DNA of 64,000 nt, from the NCBI GenBank assembly GCA_963751595.1, contig CAVVVC010000006.1, positions 62,001 to 126,000 of the forward strand, in the 5' to 3' direction. The notes beneath the pieces were generated by a model that worked only from the letters and a program-made list of their open reading frames with translations, was not told the DNA's origin and did not search any database. This stretch comes from JAHEGP01 sp963751595. Lineage in GTDB: Bacteria; Pseudomonadota; Gammaproteobacteria; Pseudomonadales; JAHEGP01. Below, one piece after another: positions 1 through 8,760 of the stretch. Numbering within the stretch: position 1 is the stretch's first letter; every line of letters begins with the position of its first letter. Both the position numbers and the translations under genes were made by a program.

Positions 1-201
1 CGAAGGACCAGCGATGCCATCCTGACACACGGTTAGTCCGCTGGCAAAGCCGCCCGGTGCGCCCATCGACCACGACGCAAATTAAAGCCCTCAATGCCCG
101 CGCAAGCTGCATTATTGCACTGCGCCTTCACGCCGGCGTTGCGTACGTTGGCTTTTTCCTTCAATTCGACTTAAGGTACCTCTGCAACGTGAGCTGAGGG
201 C

Positions 202-369
202 GAATGGCACTGACTTGAGCCGATTCGGGTTTCCATCGGCAGGACCTTCGCCGACAGGGATGTCGGCGCAGAGCCCCCGGGGACGGGTTTGCGGCGTGTC
301 CTGACGGGGTAGACACCCGGAGCGGCGCTTTGACAAGCCCATGCTTTTCTCTTTACGTAAGTGCCATTC
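202..369 (+). repeat. Dispersed foldback repeat, family A, copy 1
   Basis: A 168-bp element bounded by GAATGGCACT and its reverse complement AGTGCCATTC. Near-identical copies lie at 19595-19764 (opposite orientation) and 45091-45262 (same orientation). Inside are a perfect hairpin (CGCCGACA, loop GGGA, TGTCGGCG) and outer arms of the type GGTGTCTACC/GGTAGACACC, so the whole unit can fold on itself. No reading frame is conserved among the copies, so it is a non-coding MITE-like element. It fills much of the gene-free stretch 1-452; I see nothing recognisable in 1-201. Confidence 0.8.
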
Positions 370-376
370 AGCTTTG

Positions 377-410
377 GGCGGCTCTGATCACACGGTACAA
401 GCTCAGCGGT
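377..410 (+). repeat. Solo end of family B element
   Basis: The sequence beginning GGCGGCTCTGATCACA and running through GCTCAGCG resembles the left end of the family B element at 40163 (GGCAACTCTGATCACA ... TCTCAGCG). No matching right end follows before the gene at 453, so this looks like a truncated or decayed end. It sits 43 bases upstream of the phosphodiesterase start and may overlap its promoter. Confidence 0.4.
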
Positions 411-452
411 GCCTTAGCTCGATGGTAAATAAGAAGCCAGGACCATAACAGC

Positions 453-2300
453 ATGCGCGATCTCGTGGGTAATCTGAGCGTAATCTGGAGAACTATCCGG
501 GCCAATTGGGGCAACGCCCTGACCACCCACATACTGGGTACCTTGATTGCGTATGTCATACTCGCTCCACTGGCGAGCCTGCTGCTCAATATCGCCGTCT
601 CCCATTCCGGCCAGACAGCACTGTCGGACCAGGAAATCCTGCTGTTTGCGCTCACGCCTTTCGGGCTGGCGAGCCTTGTGGTCCTCGGTGCGATCGGCAT
701 TACTGTGGTGGCCTTCAAGCATGCCGCCCTGATGACACTCCTCGAGGCGAGCTATCGGCAGCAGCGCATCAGCTACCTTGACGCACTGCTGTTCGTTTCC
801 CGGCGCAGCCTGCAAATCCTGCGCCTGGGCATGATGATGATCGCCAGGGTGTTGCTGTACCTGCTTCCCCTCCTCGGCATCAGCTGGCTGCTATTCAAGT
901 TTTTTATGGGTGAGAGCGACATCAATTACTATCTCGCCGCCAAACCCGCCGAGTACTGGTATACCGCCGTACTGGTGGGGTGCCTCGCACTGGTGACGGC
1001 GTTTTTCCTGCTGCGAATGGCAGCAGGCTGGGTCTACAGCCTACCCCTCATACTGTTCAACCGATACGCAGCCAAACAGGCGCTGGAGCTGAGCCAGCAA
1101 ACCGCGGTGGGCTACAAACGCACCATTATCGGCTGGATGTCCATCTGGATACTGCTGGACGCCCTGCTTTTCGCAGCAGCCGTGGGGACCATGGTCTGGC
1201 TGGGCCGGCAAATCCTGCCCGGCCTGGCCGAGTCGATCCAATGGATGGCACTGGGGCTCGGCGCCGTGCTACTGAGCGGCGCTGCCCTCGCCCTGATGGC
1301 AACCTTTATCTCCGCGGTATTATTCAGTGCGATCGTCCTGCTGCTCTACCGGGATGCCGGCCTGCATAGCGAGCTCAGCGGGGGAGTCGATGCGATAGAG
1401 CCTGCTGAACGGGCTGCACCATCGAAGCGATGGCTGGTGCTTGCCGGGGTCGCGGCCCTGCTGGTGGCGGTTGTGTCCAGCCATCTACTTCTCGAACGCC
1501 TGGCGGTGGACGATATCAGCGAGGTCATTGCCCATCGCGGAGCCTCCAAATTCGCGCCCGAGAATACCATGGCCGCAATCGAGGAAGCGCTGGCCCAAGG
1601 CACCGACTGGGTCGAAATAGACGTGCAGGAAAGCGCCGATGGCGTTGTCGTGGTCATTCATGATCGCGACCTGAAGAAAGTGGCCGGAGTCGATCTTGCC
1701 GTGCACAGTTCCACCCTGCCACAATTACAGGCGGTGGACATTGGCTCCTGGTTTTCGCCGGAATTCAGCGCCCAGCGCATACCCACGCTAGAGCAGGTAC
1801 TAGTGGCCTGCAAGGGCAAGGCACGGGTGATTATTGAACTGAAATACTACGGTCATCAACAGCAACTGGAACAACGGGTGGCGGAAGTGGTGGAGGCCAC
1901 CGGCATGAGCCAGGACATCGTGGCCATGTCACTCAGCTACGAGGGCATCAGCCGAATGCGAGAGCTGCGGCCGGACTGGAAAGTGGGCCTGCTGACCTCG
2001 GTGAGCGCTGGCGACCTGGGCGGGCTGGATCTGGATTTTTATGCGATCAACGCCAGTTTCGCCAATCGCCGGCTGATACGCGCTGCCCACAGCGCAGACC
2101 GCGAGGTAATGGTATGGACCATCAATGACGCGGTCGGCATGTCGAAGATGATGAGCCGCCAGGTCGACGGCATCATCACCGATAATCCGGGACTGGCTCG
2201 CTCGGTGTTGGACCAGCGCGCCAGGCTGGGTGGCGGCGAAAGAATGCTGCTGCAACTGGCCAGTTTATTCGGCCACCAGCCCCGCGATCTGCAACAGTGA
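453..2300 (+). CDS. Glycerophosphodiester phosphodiesterase with N-terminal membrane domain
   Basis: The 615-residue protein has two parts. Residues 1 to about 350 are hydrophobic with roughly six to seven membrane segments, as in the membrane domain found fused to some bacterial GDPD enzymes. From residue 355 a GDPD/GlpQ barrel follows: H361-R362 in the motif AHRGAS, E388 and D390 in VEID, and H403-D404 in IHD, which together form the metal and acid-base site. It should hydrolyse glycerophosphodiesters to glycerol 3-phosphate and an alcohol, tethered to the inner membrane. ATG at 453 is the first start that keeps the membrane domain; its ribosome site is weak. A small membrane-protein gene follows after 19 bases. 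Confidence 0.85.
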   Translation: MRDLVGNLSVIWRTIRANWGNALTTHILGTLIAYVILAPLASLLLNIAVSHSGQTALSDQEILLFALTPFGLASLVVLGAIGITVVAFKHAALMTLLEASYRQQRISYLDALLFVSRRSLQILRLGMMMIARVLLYLLPLLGISWLLFKFFMGESDINYYLAAKPAEYWYTAVLVGCLALVTAFFLLRMAAGWVYSLPLILFNRYAAKQALELSQQTAVGYKRTIIGWMSIWILLDALLFAAAVGTMVWLGRQILPGLAESIQWMALGLGAVLLSGAALALMATFISAVLFSAIVLLLYRDAGLHSELSGGVDAIEPAERAAPSKRWLVLAGVAALLVAVVSSHLLLERLAVDDISEVIAHRGASKFAPENTMAAIEEALAQGTDWVEIDVQESADGVVVVIHDRDLKKVAGVDLAVHSSTLPQLQAVDIGSWFSPEFSAQRIPTLEQVLVACKGKARVIIELKYYGHQQQLEQRVAEVVEATGMSQDIVAMSLSYEGISRMRELRPDWKVGLLTSVSAGDLGGLDLDFYAINASFANRRLIRAAHSADREVMVWTINDAVGMSKMMSRQVDGIITDNPGLARSVLDQRARLGGGERMLLQLASLFGHQPRDLQQ

Positions 2301-2319
2301 TTGACCCCTGGAGCCGACC

Positions 2320-2610
2320 ATGTGGTGCCGCCTGCTACTGATCACATTCGCCGCCCTCTACCTGCTGGCGCTCGGGCTATTCGCCATTGGCACGTTGGGT
2401 TTATTCGGCAATGAGCGCGACCCATTGGCGGCTGTCTTTCTGCTACCCCTGGGCCTGCCCTGGCAGTTGTGGGTCGATCATGCACCGGAATCCCTATGGC
2501 CCTGGCTGGCGGCACTGGCGCCCCTGCTGAACCTGCTGTTGCTGGCGGCCCTCTGCCTTGGACTCGGGCGCTATCGAAGACACCGCCTGGGAGCAGTGGA
2601 GTCGGATTGA
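2320..2610 (+). CDS. Small hypothetical membrane protein
   Basis: Ninety-six residues, with a hydrophobic N-terminal helix (residues about 3-27), a central Leu/Pro/Trp-rich stretch and a second hydrophobic helix (about 60-82), ending in a basic, polar tail. I do not recognise a family. A GGAG ribosome site lies 8 bases before ATG, and the gene begins 19 bases after the phosphodiesterase stop, so the two are probably co-transcribed. The product could be a small membrane partner of that enzyme, but the only support is adjacency. Confidence 0.6.
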   Translation: MWCRLLLITFAALYLLALGLFAIGTLGLFGNERDPLAAVFLLPLGLPWQLWVDHAPESLWPWLAALAPLLNLLLLAALCLGLGRYRRHRLGAVESD

Positions 2611-2650
2611 ATAACACAGCGCCGGGCCGCGGTGACTCTGCCTTAGCAAT

Positions 2651-2673
2651 AAAAAAGGCGGGACCAGCCCGCC
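2651..2673 (-). terminator. Intrinsic terminator of fadBA
   Basis: Read on the minus strand, the stem GGCGGG / CCCGCC with a five-base loop is followed by six T residues. It lies 27 bases beyond the fadA stop codon and closes the fadBA operon. The plus-strand side lacks a T-run, so it is not clearly bidirectional. Confidence 0.8.
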
Positions 2674-2699
2674 TTGTCAACTGACAGCACAGATCTCGA

Positions 2700-3878
2700 C
2701 TAGTTGAGCCGCTCCACAACCGTGGTGATGCCCTGGCCCATCCCGATGCACATGGTGGAGACGCCGAGGGTCATATCGTTTTCCTGCATGACATTAAGCA
2801 GTGACCCGGTAATGCGGGTGCCCGAGCAACCGAAGGGGTGGCCGAGGGCAATCGCACCGCCGTGCAGGTTCACTTTCTGGTCCATGTCCTCAAGCAGGTT
2901 CAGGTCCTTCAGCACCGGCAGCGCCTGGGCGGCGAATGCTTCGTTAAGCTCGACGCAGTCGATATCCTTCATACTCAGGCCAAGCTGCTCGAGGGCACGA
3001 TTGGTCGATGGCACGGGTCCATAACCCATGATCGACGGGTCGACCCCCGCCACGGTCATGGCGCGAATCTTTGCCAGGGGTGTGAGCCCCAATTGCTGTG
3101 CCTTTTCCGCTGACATGACCAGCATCACCGAAGCACCGTCTGAAAGCTGCGAAGAGCCGCCAGCGGTCACGGTACCGCCCCTGGGGTTGAACACCGGTTT
3201 CAACTGGGCCAGTCCCTCGACAGTCGTCTCGGGACGAATCGTCTCGTCGTAATCCACCGCCCACACCGCGCCGGCTTCATCGTGGCCCTCGACGGGAATG
3301 ATTTCCCGGGCGAACTTGCCACTGACGGTCGCTTCGTGAGCCAGGCGATGGGAGCGCGCCGACAGCTCGTCCATCTGCTCACGCTGGATGCCATGCATCA
3401 TCGCCAGGTACTCGGCGGTCATGCCCATCATGCCGGCGGCCTTGGCGACGTTCAAACCCAGCTTGGGGTTGGGATCAACCGAATCCATCATCGGCAGGTG
3501 ACCCAGATGCTCGACTCCGCCAACTACGTAGACATCGCCCAGACCTGCCATGATATTGGCGCTGGCGGTGTGCAGGGCCGACATCGACGAGCCGCAAAGG
3601 CGGTTGACCGTCTGTGCGGGAATGGTGAAGGGCAATTGCGCCCGCAACAGAATATTCCGCGCGATGTTGAAGCCCTGCTCTTCCCGTTGCAGCACACAAC
3701 CCCAGATCAGGTCGTCTATTTCTGCCGGGTCCAGTGCTTCATTACGCGCCAGCATGGCCTTGATGATAACCGCGGACATTTCGTCACTGCGGGTGTGCCG
3801 GAAACAACCGTTTTTGGATCGTCCCATCGCGGTGCGGCCGTAATCTACAATCACTGCGTCTCTTGGATTCAAACTCAC
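2700..3878 (-). CDS. fadA: 3-ketoacyl-CoA thiolase FadA (beta subunit of fatty acid oxidation complex)
   Basis: The 392-residue thiolase (E. coli FadA is 387) catalyses the last step of beta-oxidation, cleaving 3-ketoacyl-CoA with CoA to acetyl-CoA and a shortened acyl-CoA. The nucleophilic cysteine is C95 in RLCGSSM. The C-terminal thiolase signatures NEAFA, HPFGCSG (catalytic His) and CIGMGQG (second Cys) are all present. It starts 30 bases after the fadB stop on the same strand, in the usual fadBA order, and is followed by a terminator. FadA pairs with FadB as an alpha2beta2 complex in the cytoplasm. Confidence 0.97.
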   Translation of the reverse strand: MSLNPRDAVIVDYGRTAMGRSKNGCFRHTRSDEMSAVIIKAMLARNEALDPAEIDDLIWGCVLQREEQGFNIARNILLRAQLPFTIPAQTVNRLCGSSMSALHTASANIMAGLGDVYVVGGVEHLGHLPMMDSVDPNPKLGLNVAKAAGMMGMTAEYLAMMHGIQREQMDELSARSHRLAHEATVSGKFAREIIPVEGHDEAGAVWAVDYDETIRPETTVEGLAQLKPVFNPRGGTVTAGGSSQLSDGASVMLVMSAEKAQQLGLTPLAKIRAMTVAGVDPSIMGYGPVPSTNRALEQLGLSMKDIDCVELNEAFAAQALPVLKDLNLLEDMDQKVNLHGGAIALGHPFGCSGTRITGSLLNVMQENDMTLGVSTMCIGMGQGITTVVERLN

Positions 3879-3908
3879 AGAGTATCTCCTCTAGTTATGC
3901 CGACAGCC

Positions 3909-6059
3909 TCAGCCGTAATAGGTTTCGTTGTTAGCCAGTTTTGCCCGCAGGCCTTCGGTGGGTTCGTAGCTCTTACCCAGATCCTTGTAAGTATCCGCCA
4001 TGGCCACGAATTGCTGCAGGCCAATGGTGTCGAGCCAGCGCATGATCCCGCCGCGGAAGGGAGGAAAGCCCAAGCCATACAGCAGGGCCAGATCGGCCTC
4101 CGCCGGGGTCTCGACGATACCCTCTTCCAGGCATCGAGTCATTTCGTTAGCCATTGGCACCATAATGCGGGCGACAATTTCCTCTTCACTGAATTCCCTG
4201 CGCTCGGCAACGTGGGGTGCCAGCAATTGATAAGCTACATCACTGGCTGCCTTGCTCGGCTTGCCACGTTTGTCGGTCGAATAATCGTACATGCCCTTGC
4301 CATTCTTCTGGCCAAGGCGGCCGGCCTCGAGCATGATTTCCGGTGCCGTGGTGAAGTTCGGGGTCATGCGATCGGGAAAACCTTCCGCCATAATGCCAGC
4401 GGCATGGACCGCTGTGTCGATACCGACCACATCAAGCAGGTAAGCCGGCCCCATGGGCCAGCCCCATTTCTGCATCACCTTGTCGACAACCTGGAAGTCG
4501 GCGCCGTCACGCAGCAATCGTGAAAACCCGTCCCAGAAAGGAAACAATACCCGGTTGACCAGGAAACCGGGACAATCCTTGACCACCACGGCCTTCTTAC
4601 CCATGGCATTGGCATAGGCCACGGTGAGGGCGATGGCCGCATCAGAGGATTTTTCGCCGCGAATGACCTCTACCAGGGGCATGGCGTGAACCGGGTTAAA
4701 AAAGTGCATGCCGCAGAAGTTTTCAGGCCGCTGCAGGGCCTCTGCCAGGTAGGTAATGGAGATGGTAGAGGTATTCGACGTAAGGATAGTGTCTTCACGC
4801 ACCTGCTTTTCAACCTCGGCAAGCACCGCATGTTTGACCTTGGGGTTTTCCACCACGGCTTCCACCACGATATCGACATCGTCAAAGTTGTCGTAGCCCA
4901 GTGTACCGTCGATGTTATTCAACACGGCACCCATCTTGGCGGGGGTCATGCGGCCGCGATCAACCCGTTTCGACAGCAGCTTGGTGGCCTCGCTCAGGCC
5001 GAGGTCGATACCCTCCTGGGCAATGTCTTTCATCCGGATCGGTGTACCGGTCACCGCGGACTGGTATGCGATACCACCACCCATGATTCCGGCACCCAGC
5101 ACGGCCGCTTTCTTGACCTTGTGCTCGGCCTGCTTTTCCCAGGCCTTGGCTTTTCTGCCCAGAAGCTGGTCAGCCAGGAACACCCCGACCAATGCCCGGG
5201 CTACTGGCCCCTGCGCCAGCTTGGCGAAAGTTGCGGCCTCGACTTCCAGCGCCCCTTCCAGGTCCATCTTGCGGGCTGTCTCGATAGCGGTCGCGGCAGC
5301 AACCGGCGCCGGATAGTTCTTGCCAGCCTGCTGGCCAATCATTGCCTTGCCGGTGAAAAAGGCCATGGTCGCCTCGACATCGTTGATGACCATCGGGCCG
5401 CGTTTCGCTTCTCGCCGGCCCTGGTAATCCAGTTTGCCATCGATGGCGCGCTGCAGGGTTGCCAGTGCCGCAGCACGCAGGTGATCGGGCTCAACCACTG
5501 AATCCACCGCGCCGGCCTTGAGGGCGGCATCCGGGCGCTGGTCCTTACCCGCGGCAATCCACATCAGTGATTCGTCGACACCGATAATGCGTGGCAGGCG
5601 AACGGTGCCACCCCAACTGGGGATGATACCCAGCTTGGTCTCGGGCAGGCCGACCCGGGCCGCCGAGCTCATCACCCGATAATCGCAGGCCAGGCAACAC
5701 TCGAAACCGCCGCCCAGGGCGTAGCCGTTGATCGCCACCACAGTGGGGAAAGGCAGACTTTCGAGTCGATTGAAATTGCCGTTGTTGATAGCTGCAAACT
5801 GCTTGATGGTGTCCTCACCGGCACCAAACAAACCGGTAAACTCGGTGATGTCGGCACCCACGATGAATACCGGCTTGGCGCTGGACACCAGCAAACCCTT
5901 GATGCCCGACTCAGCTTCAAGGGCATCCAGAGCAGCGGCGAGGTCATCCACCGTCGCCTGATTGAATTTGTTAACCGATTCTCCCTGCAAATCGAATACC
6001 AGCTCGGCGATACCGTTTTCAAGCCAGTCCACCTTGAGCGAGTTGCTTTGATAGATCAT
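3909..6059 (-). CDS. fadB: Multifunctional fatty acid oxidation protein FadB
   Basis: The 716-residue alpha subunit carries enoyl-CoA hydratase/isomerase activity in residues 1 to about 190 and L-3-hydroxyacyl-CoA dehydrogenase further on, with the NAD-binding motif GAGIMGGG near residue 320. The frame opens 13 codons upstream, but I chose the ATG at 6059. It gives MIYQSNSLKVDWLENGIAEL, which aligns with the E. coli start, and it has an AGGAAA ribosome site 6 bases upstream. The enzyme interconverts crotonyl-CoA and 3-hydroxybutyryl-CoA, so it links beta-oxidation to the ethylmalonyl-CoA genes 2.7 kb away. The 140 bases upstream hold the operon promoter, which I could not define. Confidence 0.97.
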   Translation of the reverse strand: MIYQSNSLKVDWLENGIAELVFDLQGESVNKFNQATVDDLAAALDALEAESGIKGLLVSSAKPVFIVGADITEFTGLFGAGEDTIKQFAAINNGNFNRLESLPFPTVVAINGYALGGGFECCLACDYRVMSSAARVGLPETKLGIIPSWGGTVRLPRIIGVDESLMWIAAGKDQRPDAALKAGAVDSVVEPDHLRAAALATLQRAIDGKLDYQGRREAKRGPMVINDVEATMAFFTGKAMIGQQAGKNYPAPVAAATAIETARKMDLEGALEVEAATFAKLAQGPVARALVGVFLADQLLGRKAKAWEKQAEHKVKKAAVLGAGIMGGGIAYQSAVTGTPIRMKDIAQEGIDLGLSEATKLLSKRVDRGRMTPAKMGAVLNNIDGTLGYDNFDDVDIVVEAVVENPKVKHAVLAEVEKQVREDTILTSNTSTISITYLAEALQRPENFCGMHFFNPVHAMPLVEVIRGEKSSDAAIALTVAYANAMGKKAVVVKDCPGFLVNRVLFPFWDGFSRLLRDGADFQVVDKVMQKWGWPMGPAYLLDVVGIDTAVHAAGIMAEGFPDRMTPNFTTAPEIMLEAGRLGQKNGKGMYDYSTDKRGKPSKAASDVAYQLLAPHVAERREFSEEEIVARIMVPMANEMTRCLEEGIVETPAEADLALLYGLGFPPFRGGIMRWLDTIGLQQFVAMADTYKDLGKSYEPTEGLRAKLANNETYYG

Positions 6060-6199
6060 GTCGATTTCCTGTGTAGTTACTTGTTTTCCTGATACCAACG
6101 AACGCCAGTATGATCCGGAGCCAGGGGCGCATTAAAGCCCGAGCCACAGCACGGGTCAATTATCTATGACGTAAGTAGTTTGACTCTTTACTTGCGGCA

Positions 6200-8398
6200 T
6201 CAACGCCGGCCGGCGCTGTAAGGTGGCTGCCGGCGGCGCTTTGTGGTGGCGGCGGGCTTGCGACTTCTCCCCGGACGCTGCTGGTTGCCCCTGCGCCCCG
6301 CGCCGTCCGCCGGAACCAGGCAATCGTCACCACTGCCGATCAAATCCTCCCGCCCCATTGCCGTTAGCGCCTGGCGAATCTGCGGCCAGTTGGCACTATC
6401 GTGATAGCGCAACAGGGCTTTTTGCAGCCGCCGCTGTTCAGGTTTGCGAGGGATGTAAACACGCTTGCTCTTGTAGCCCAGTTTATGAAGGGGGTCGCGC
6501 CCGGAATGGTACATGGCGGTTGCCAGTGACATCGGCGACGGGTAAAAGGTCTGCACCTGGTCCAGGCGGTAGCGGTTGCGCTTCAACCAAAGTGCGAGAT
6601 TGATCATGTCGTCGTCTTCGCAGCCCGGGTGAGCGGCAATAAAGTAGGGAATCAGATACTGTTTCTTGCCGGCCTGTTTCGAGTACAGCTCGAACATCTC
6701 CTTGAACTCGCGGTAGCTGTCCATGCCGGGCTTCATCATTTTATTGAGCGGACCCGGCTCGGTATGCTCGGGCGCGATCTTCAGGTACCCGCCGACGTGG
6801 TGGGTAACCAGTTCCTTCACGTACTCCGGATCCCGAACCGCCAGGTCGTAGCGCAGCCCCGAGGCAATGGCAACCCGCTTGATGCCGGGCACCGCGCGCG
6901 CTTTCCGATACAGCTCCGTGGTCTGCCGGTGGCTGGTTTCAAGGTTTTTGCAGATCGTCGGGAACACACAGGACAGGCGGCGGCAACTGGCCTCGATGTT
7001 TTTGTCCTTGCAGCCAAGGTGATACATGTTGGCAGTGGGCCCACCGAGGTCGGATATGGTACCGGTGAAGCCCGGCACCTGATCGCGAATGGCCTCGATC
7101 TCGCGCAGTACCGATTCCTGGGAGCGGCTTTGGATAATGCGCCCTTCGTGCTCGGTAATAGAGCAAAAGGTGCAACCGCCAAAACAGCCCCGCATGATAT
7201 TCACCGAGGTACTGATCATGTCGTAGGCAGGAATTTTTTCGTCGCCGTAGGCGGGATGCGGCCGCCGCTGGTAGGGCAAGTCGAACACCCCGTCCATCTC
7301 AGGGGTAGTGAGGGGGATGGGCGGCGGGTTGACCCAGACGTCCCGAAGCCCGTGTTTTTGCACCAGGGCCCGGGCATTGTGGGGGTTGGACTCCTGGTGC
7401 AGCACCCGGGACGCATGAGCGTACAGGGCCGAGTCATTGCGCACTTTCTCGTAGGACGGCAAGCGCACGTAGCTGGTCGCCGGGTCCGGAGCCTGCTTGC
7501 TCTGCAGGGGCATCGGCACGATGCGAAGCGCCTGGACACCGTCGTCAGACTCGCTCTGCCCGGCTTTCGACGCAGCACAACTGGTGGTATCGGTGCCATG
7601 GTCGTATTCGTAGGGGCTGGCTATTTTAGCGATATCGCCGGGCCAGTCGATCCGCGTGGAATCGACTTCCGTCCAACCACTGGGCGGCGTTTTCCCCAGT
7701 ATGGCGGTGCCCCGGATATTGTCCAGTTCAGCGATCGACCGGCCAATGGCCAGCTGGTGGGCCAGCTCGGTTATCGCCCGCTCGGCATTACCGTAGAGCA
7801 GGATATCGGCATTGGCGTCGACCAGCACCGAACGGCGCACCTGATCACTCCAGTAGTCGTACTGGGCAATTCGACGCAGGCTGGCCTCGATACCCCCAAT
7901 TACCAGCGGCGTTTCCCGGTAGGCTTCTCGACAGCGTTGGCTGTAGACAATCACCGCCCGCTCGGGGCGCTTGCCGGCAGCGCCACCGGGCGTGTAGGCG
8001 TCGTCACTGCGCAGGCGCAGGTCAGCGGTATAGCGGTTGATCAGCGAATCCATATTACCGGCCGTGACCCCGAAAAACAGATTGGGCTTGCCCAGTGCGG
8101 TGAACGCCTCGCAACTGCGCCAGTCGGGCTGGGCAATAATGCCGACCCTGAAGCCCTGGGCCTCCAGCAGGCGCCCCATCACCGCCATGCCAAAGCTGGG
8201 GTGGTCGATGTAGGCGTCACCGGTAACGATAATGATGTCGCAGCTATCCCAACCCAGTTGGTCCATCTCGGCGCGGGACATCGGCAGGTAAGGAGCAGGA
8301 CCGAGGCATTCGGCCCAGTATTTTGGCAGTGAGAAGAGATCGCGTGCAGGATTCATGGCAGGGCCAGCGGTGGGTGTCGCAATGAGAACAGTTCCCAT
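6200..8398 (-). CDS. ygiQ: YgiQ family radical SAM protein
   Basis: About 730 residues, resembling E. coli YgiQ over nearly its whole length. The N-terminal half carries the family motif GWDSCDIIIVTGDAYIDHPS and a B12-binding-like fold. The radical SAM cluster motif CFGGCTFC lies near residue 405 (410 from the GTG start) and binds the 4Fe-4S cluster. The C-terminal tail is basic and low-complexity, as in homologues. The cellular role of YgiQ is not established. The start is uncertain: ATG at 8398 is used here, while GTG at 8413 and ATG at 8356 (MNPARDLFS, nearest to the E. coli start) are alternatives; none has a good ribosome site. Confidence 0.92.
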   Translation of the reverse strand: MGTVLIATPTAGPAMNPARDLFSLPKYWAECLGPAPYLPMSRAEMDQLGWDSCDIIIVTGDAYIDHPSFGMAVMGRLLEAQGFRVGIIAQPDWRSCEAFTALGKPNLFFGVTAGNMDSLINRYTADLRLRSDDAYTPGGAAGKRPERAVIVYSQRCREAYRETPLVIGGIEASLRRIAQYDYWSDQVRRSVLVDANADILLYGNAERAITELAHQLAIGRSIAELDNIRGTAILGKTPPSGWTEVDSTRIDWPGDIAKIASPYEYDHGTDTTSCAASKAGQSESDDGVQALRIVPMPLQSKQAPDPATSYVRLPSYEKVRNDSALYAHASRVLHQESNPHNARALVQKHGLRDVWVNPPPIPLTTPEMDGVFDLPYQRRPHPAYGDEKIPAYDMISTSVNIMRGCFGGCTFCSITEHEGRIIQSRSQESVLREIEAIRDQVPGFTGTISDLGGPTANMYHLGCKDKNIEASCRRLSCVFPTICKNLETSHRQTTELYRKARAVPGIKRVAIASGLRYDLAVRDPEYVKELVTHHVGGYLKIAPEHTEPGPLNKMMKPGMDSYREFKEMFELYSKQAGKKQYLIPYFIAAHPGCEDDDMINLALWLKRNRYRLDQVQTFYPSPMSLATAMYHSGRDPLHKLGYKSKRVYIPRKPEQRRLQKALLRYHDSANWPQIRQALTAMGREDLIGSGDDCLVPADGAGRRGNQQRPGRSRKPAATTKRRRQPPYSAGRR

Positions 8399-8460
8399 CT
8401 TGCCAGAATTCACGAATTTTTGACAGCGCGGCTCAGGGTGATGGTGGCGATAGGACGCTG

Positions 8461-8760
8461 TTGACAGCGATTAGCGGTTTTGGGTCGGTGACCGTGTGTG
8501 ACGCCCACTCTGACCTGATTGACAACCCGATCAAGCGCTATAGCCGGGGTGACCGCCCAGAGGGCCTGGTGTGCGGCCAGGACGGCGGAGTGACGCTCTA
8601 CCTCCAGAGCGCGGACCCGGGAGGCGATAAAAGTCATAATTGGCTGCCAATACCCGCCGCTTGGCCGCTGTTCCTTGGGATGCGGGTATAGATTCCCGGA
8701 ATGGAGGCGATCAACGGCGATTGGACGCCACCAAAGGTAGAGCAAATCAAGGCGCGTTGA
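8461..8760 (+). pseudogene. Remnant of a DUF1214/DUF1254-family gene (C-terminal part)
   Basis: In one frame this stretch reads like the C-terminal domain of DUF1214 proteins: SVTVCDAHSDLIDNPIKRYS, then GDR, DGGVTLYLQ, NWLPIP, and after an in-frame TAG at 8689-8691, NGDWTPPK to a TGA at 8758-8760. The TAG stands where the family usually has Tyr after 'LRL'. Nothing upstream of about 8470 in any frame looks like the rest of the protein, so only the last 95 or so codons survive. The 3' end overlaps the neighbouring minus-strand gene by 14 bases. It occupies most of the 8399-8746 gap. The family match is from memory of the motif pattern. Confidence 0.65.

Noticed and set aside
112..342. Open frames inside the family A repeats
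   Set aside because: Frames differ among the three copies and are broken by indels, so the element is not coding.
3282..4523. 413-codon open frame opposite fadA/fadB
   Set aside because: It spans two well-supported minus-strand genes and their gap, and its translation has no recognisable domain.
6629..8332. 567-codon open frame opposite ygiQ
   Set aside because: It lies wholly antisense to a clear YgiQ gene and has no family motifs; long antisense frames are expected at this GC content.
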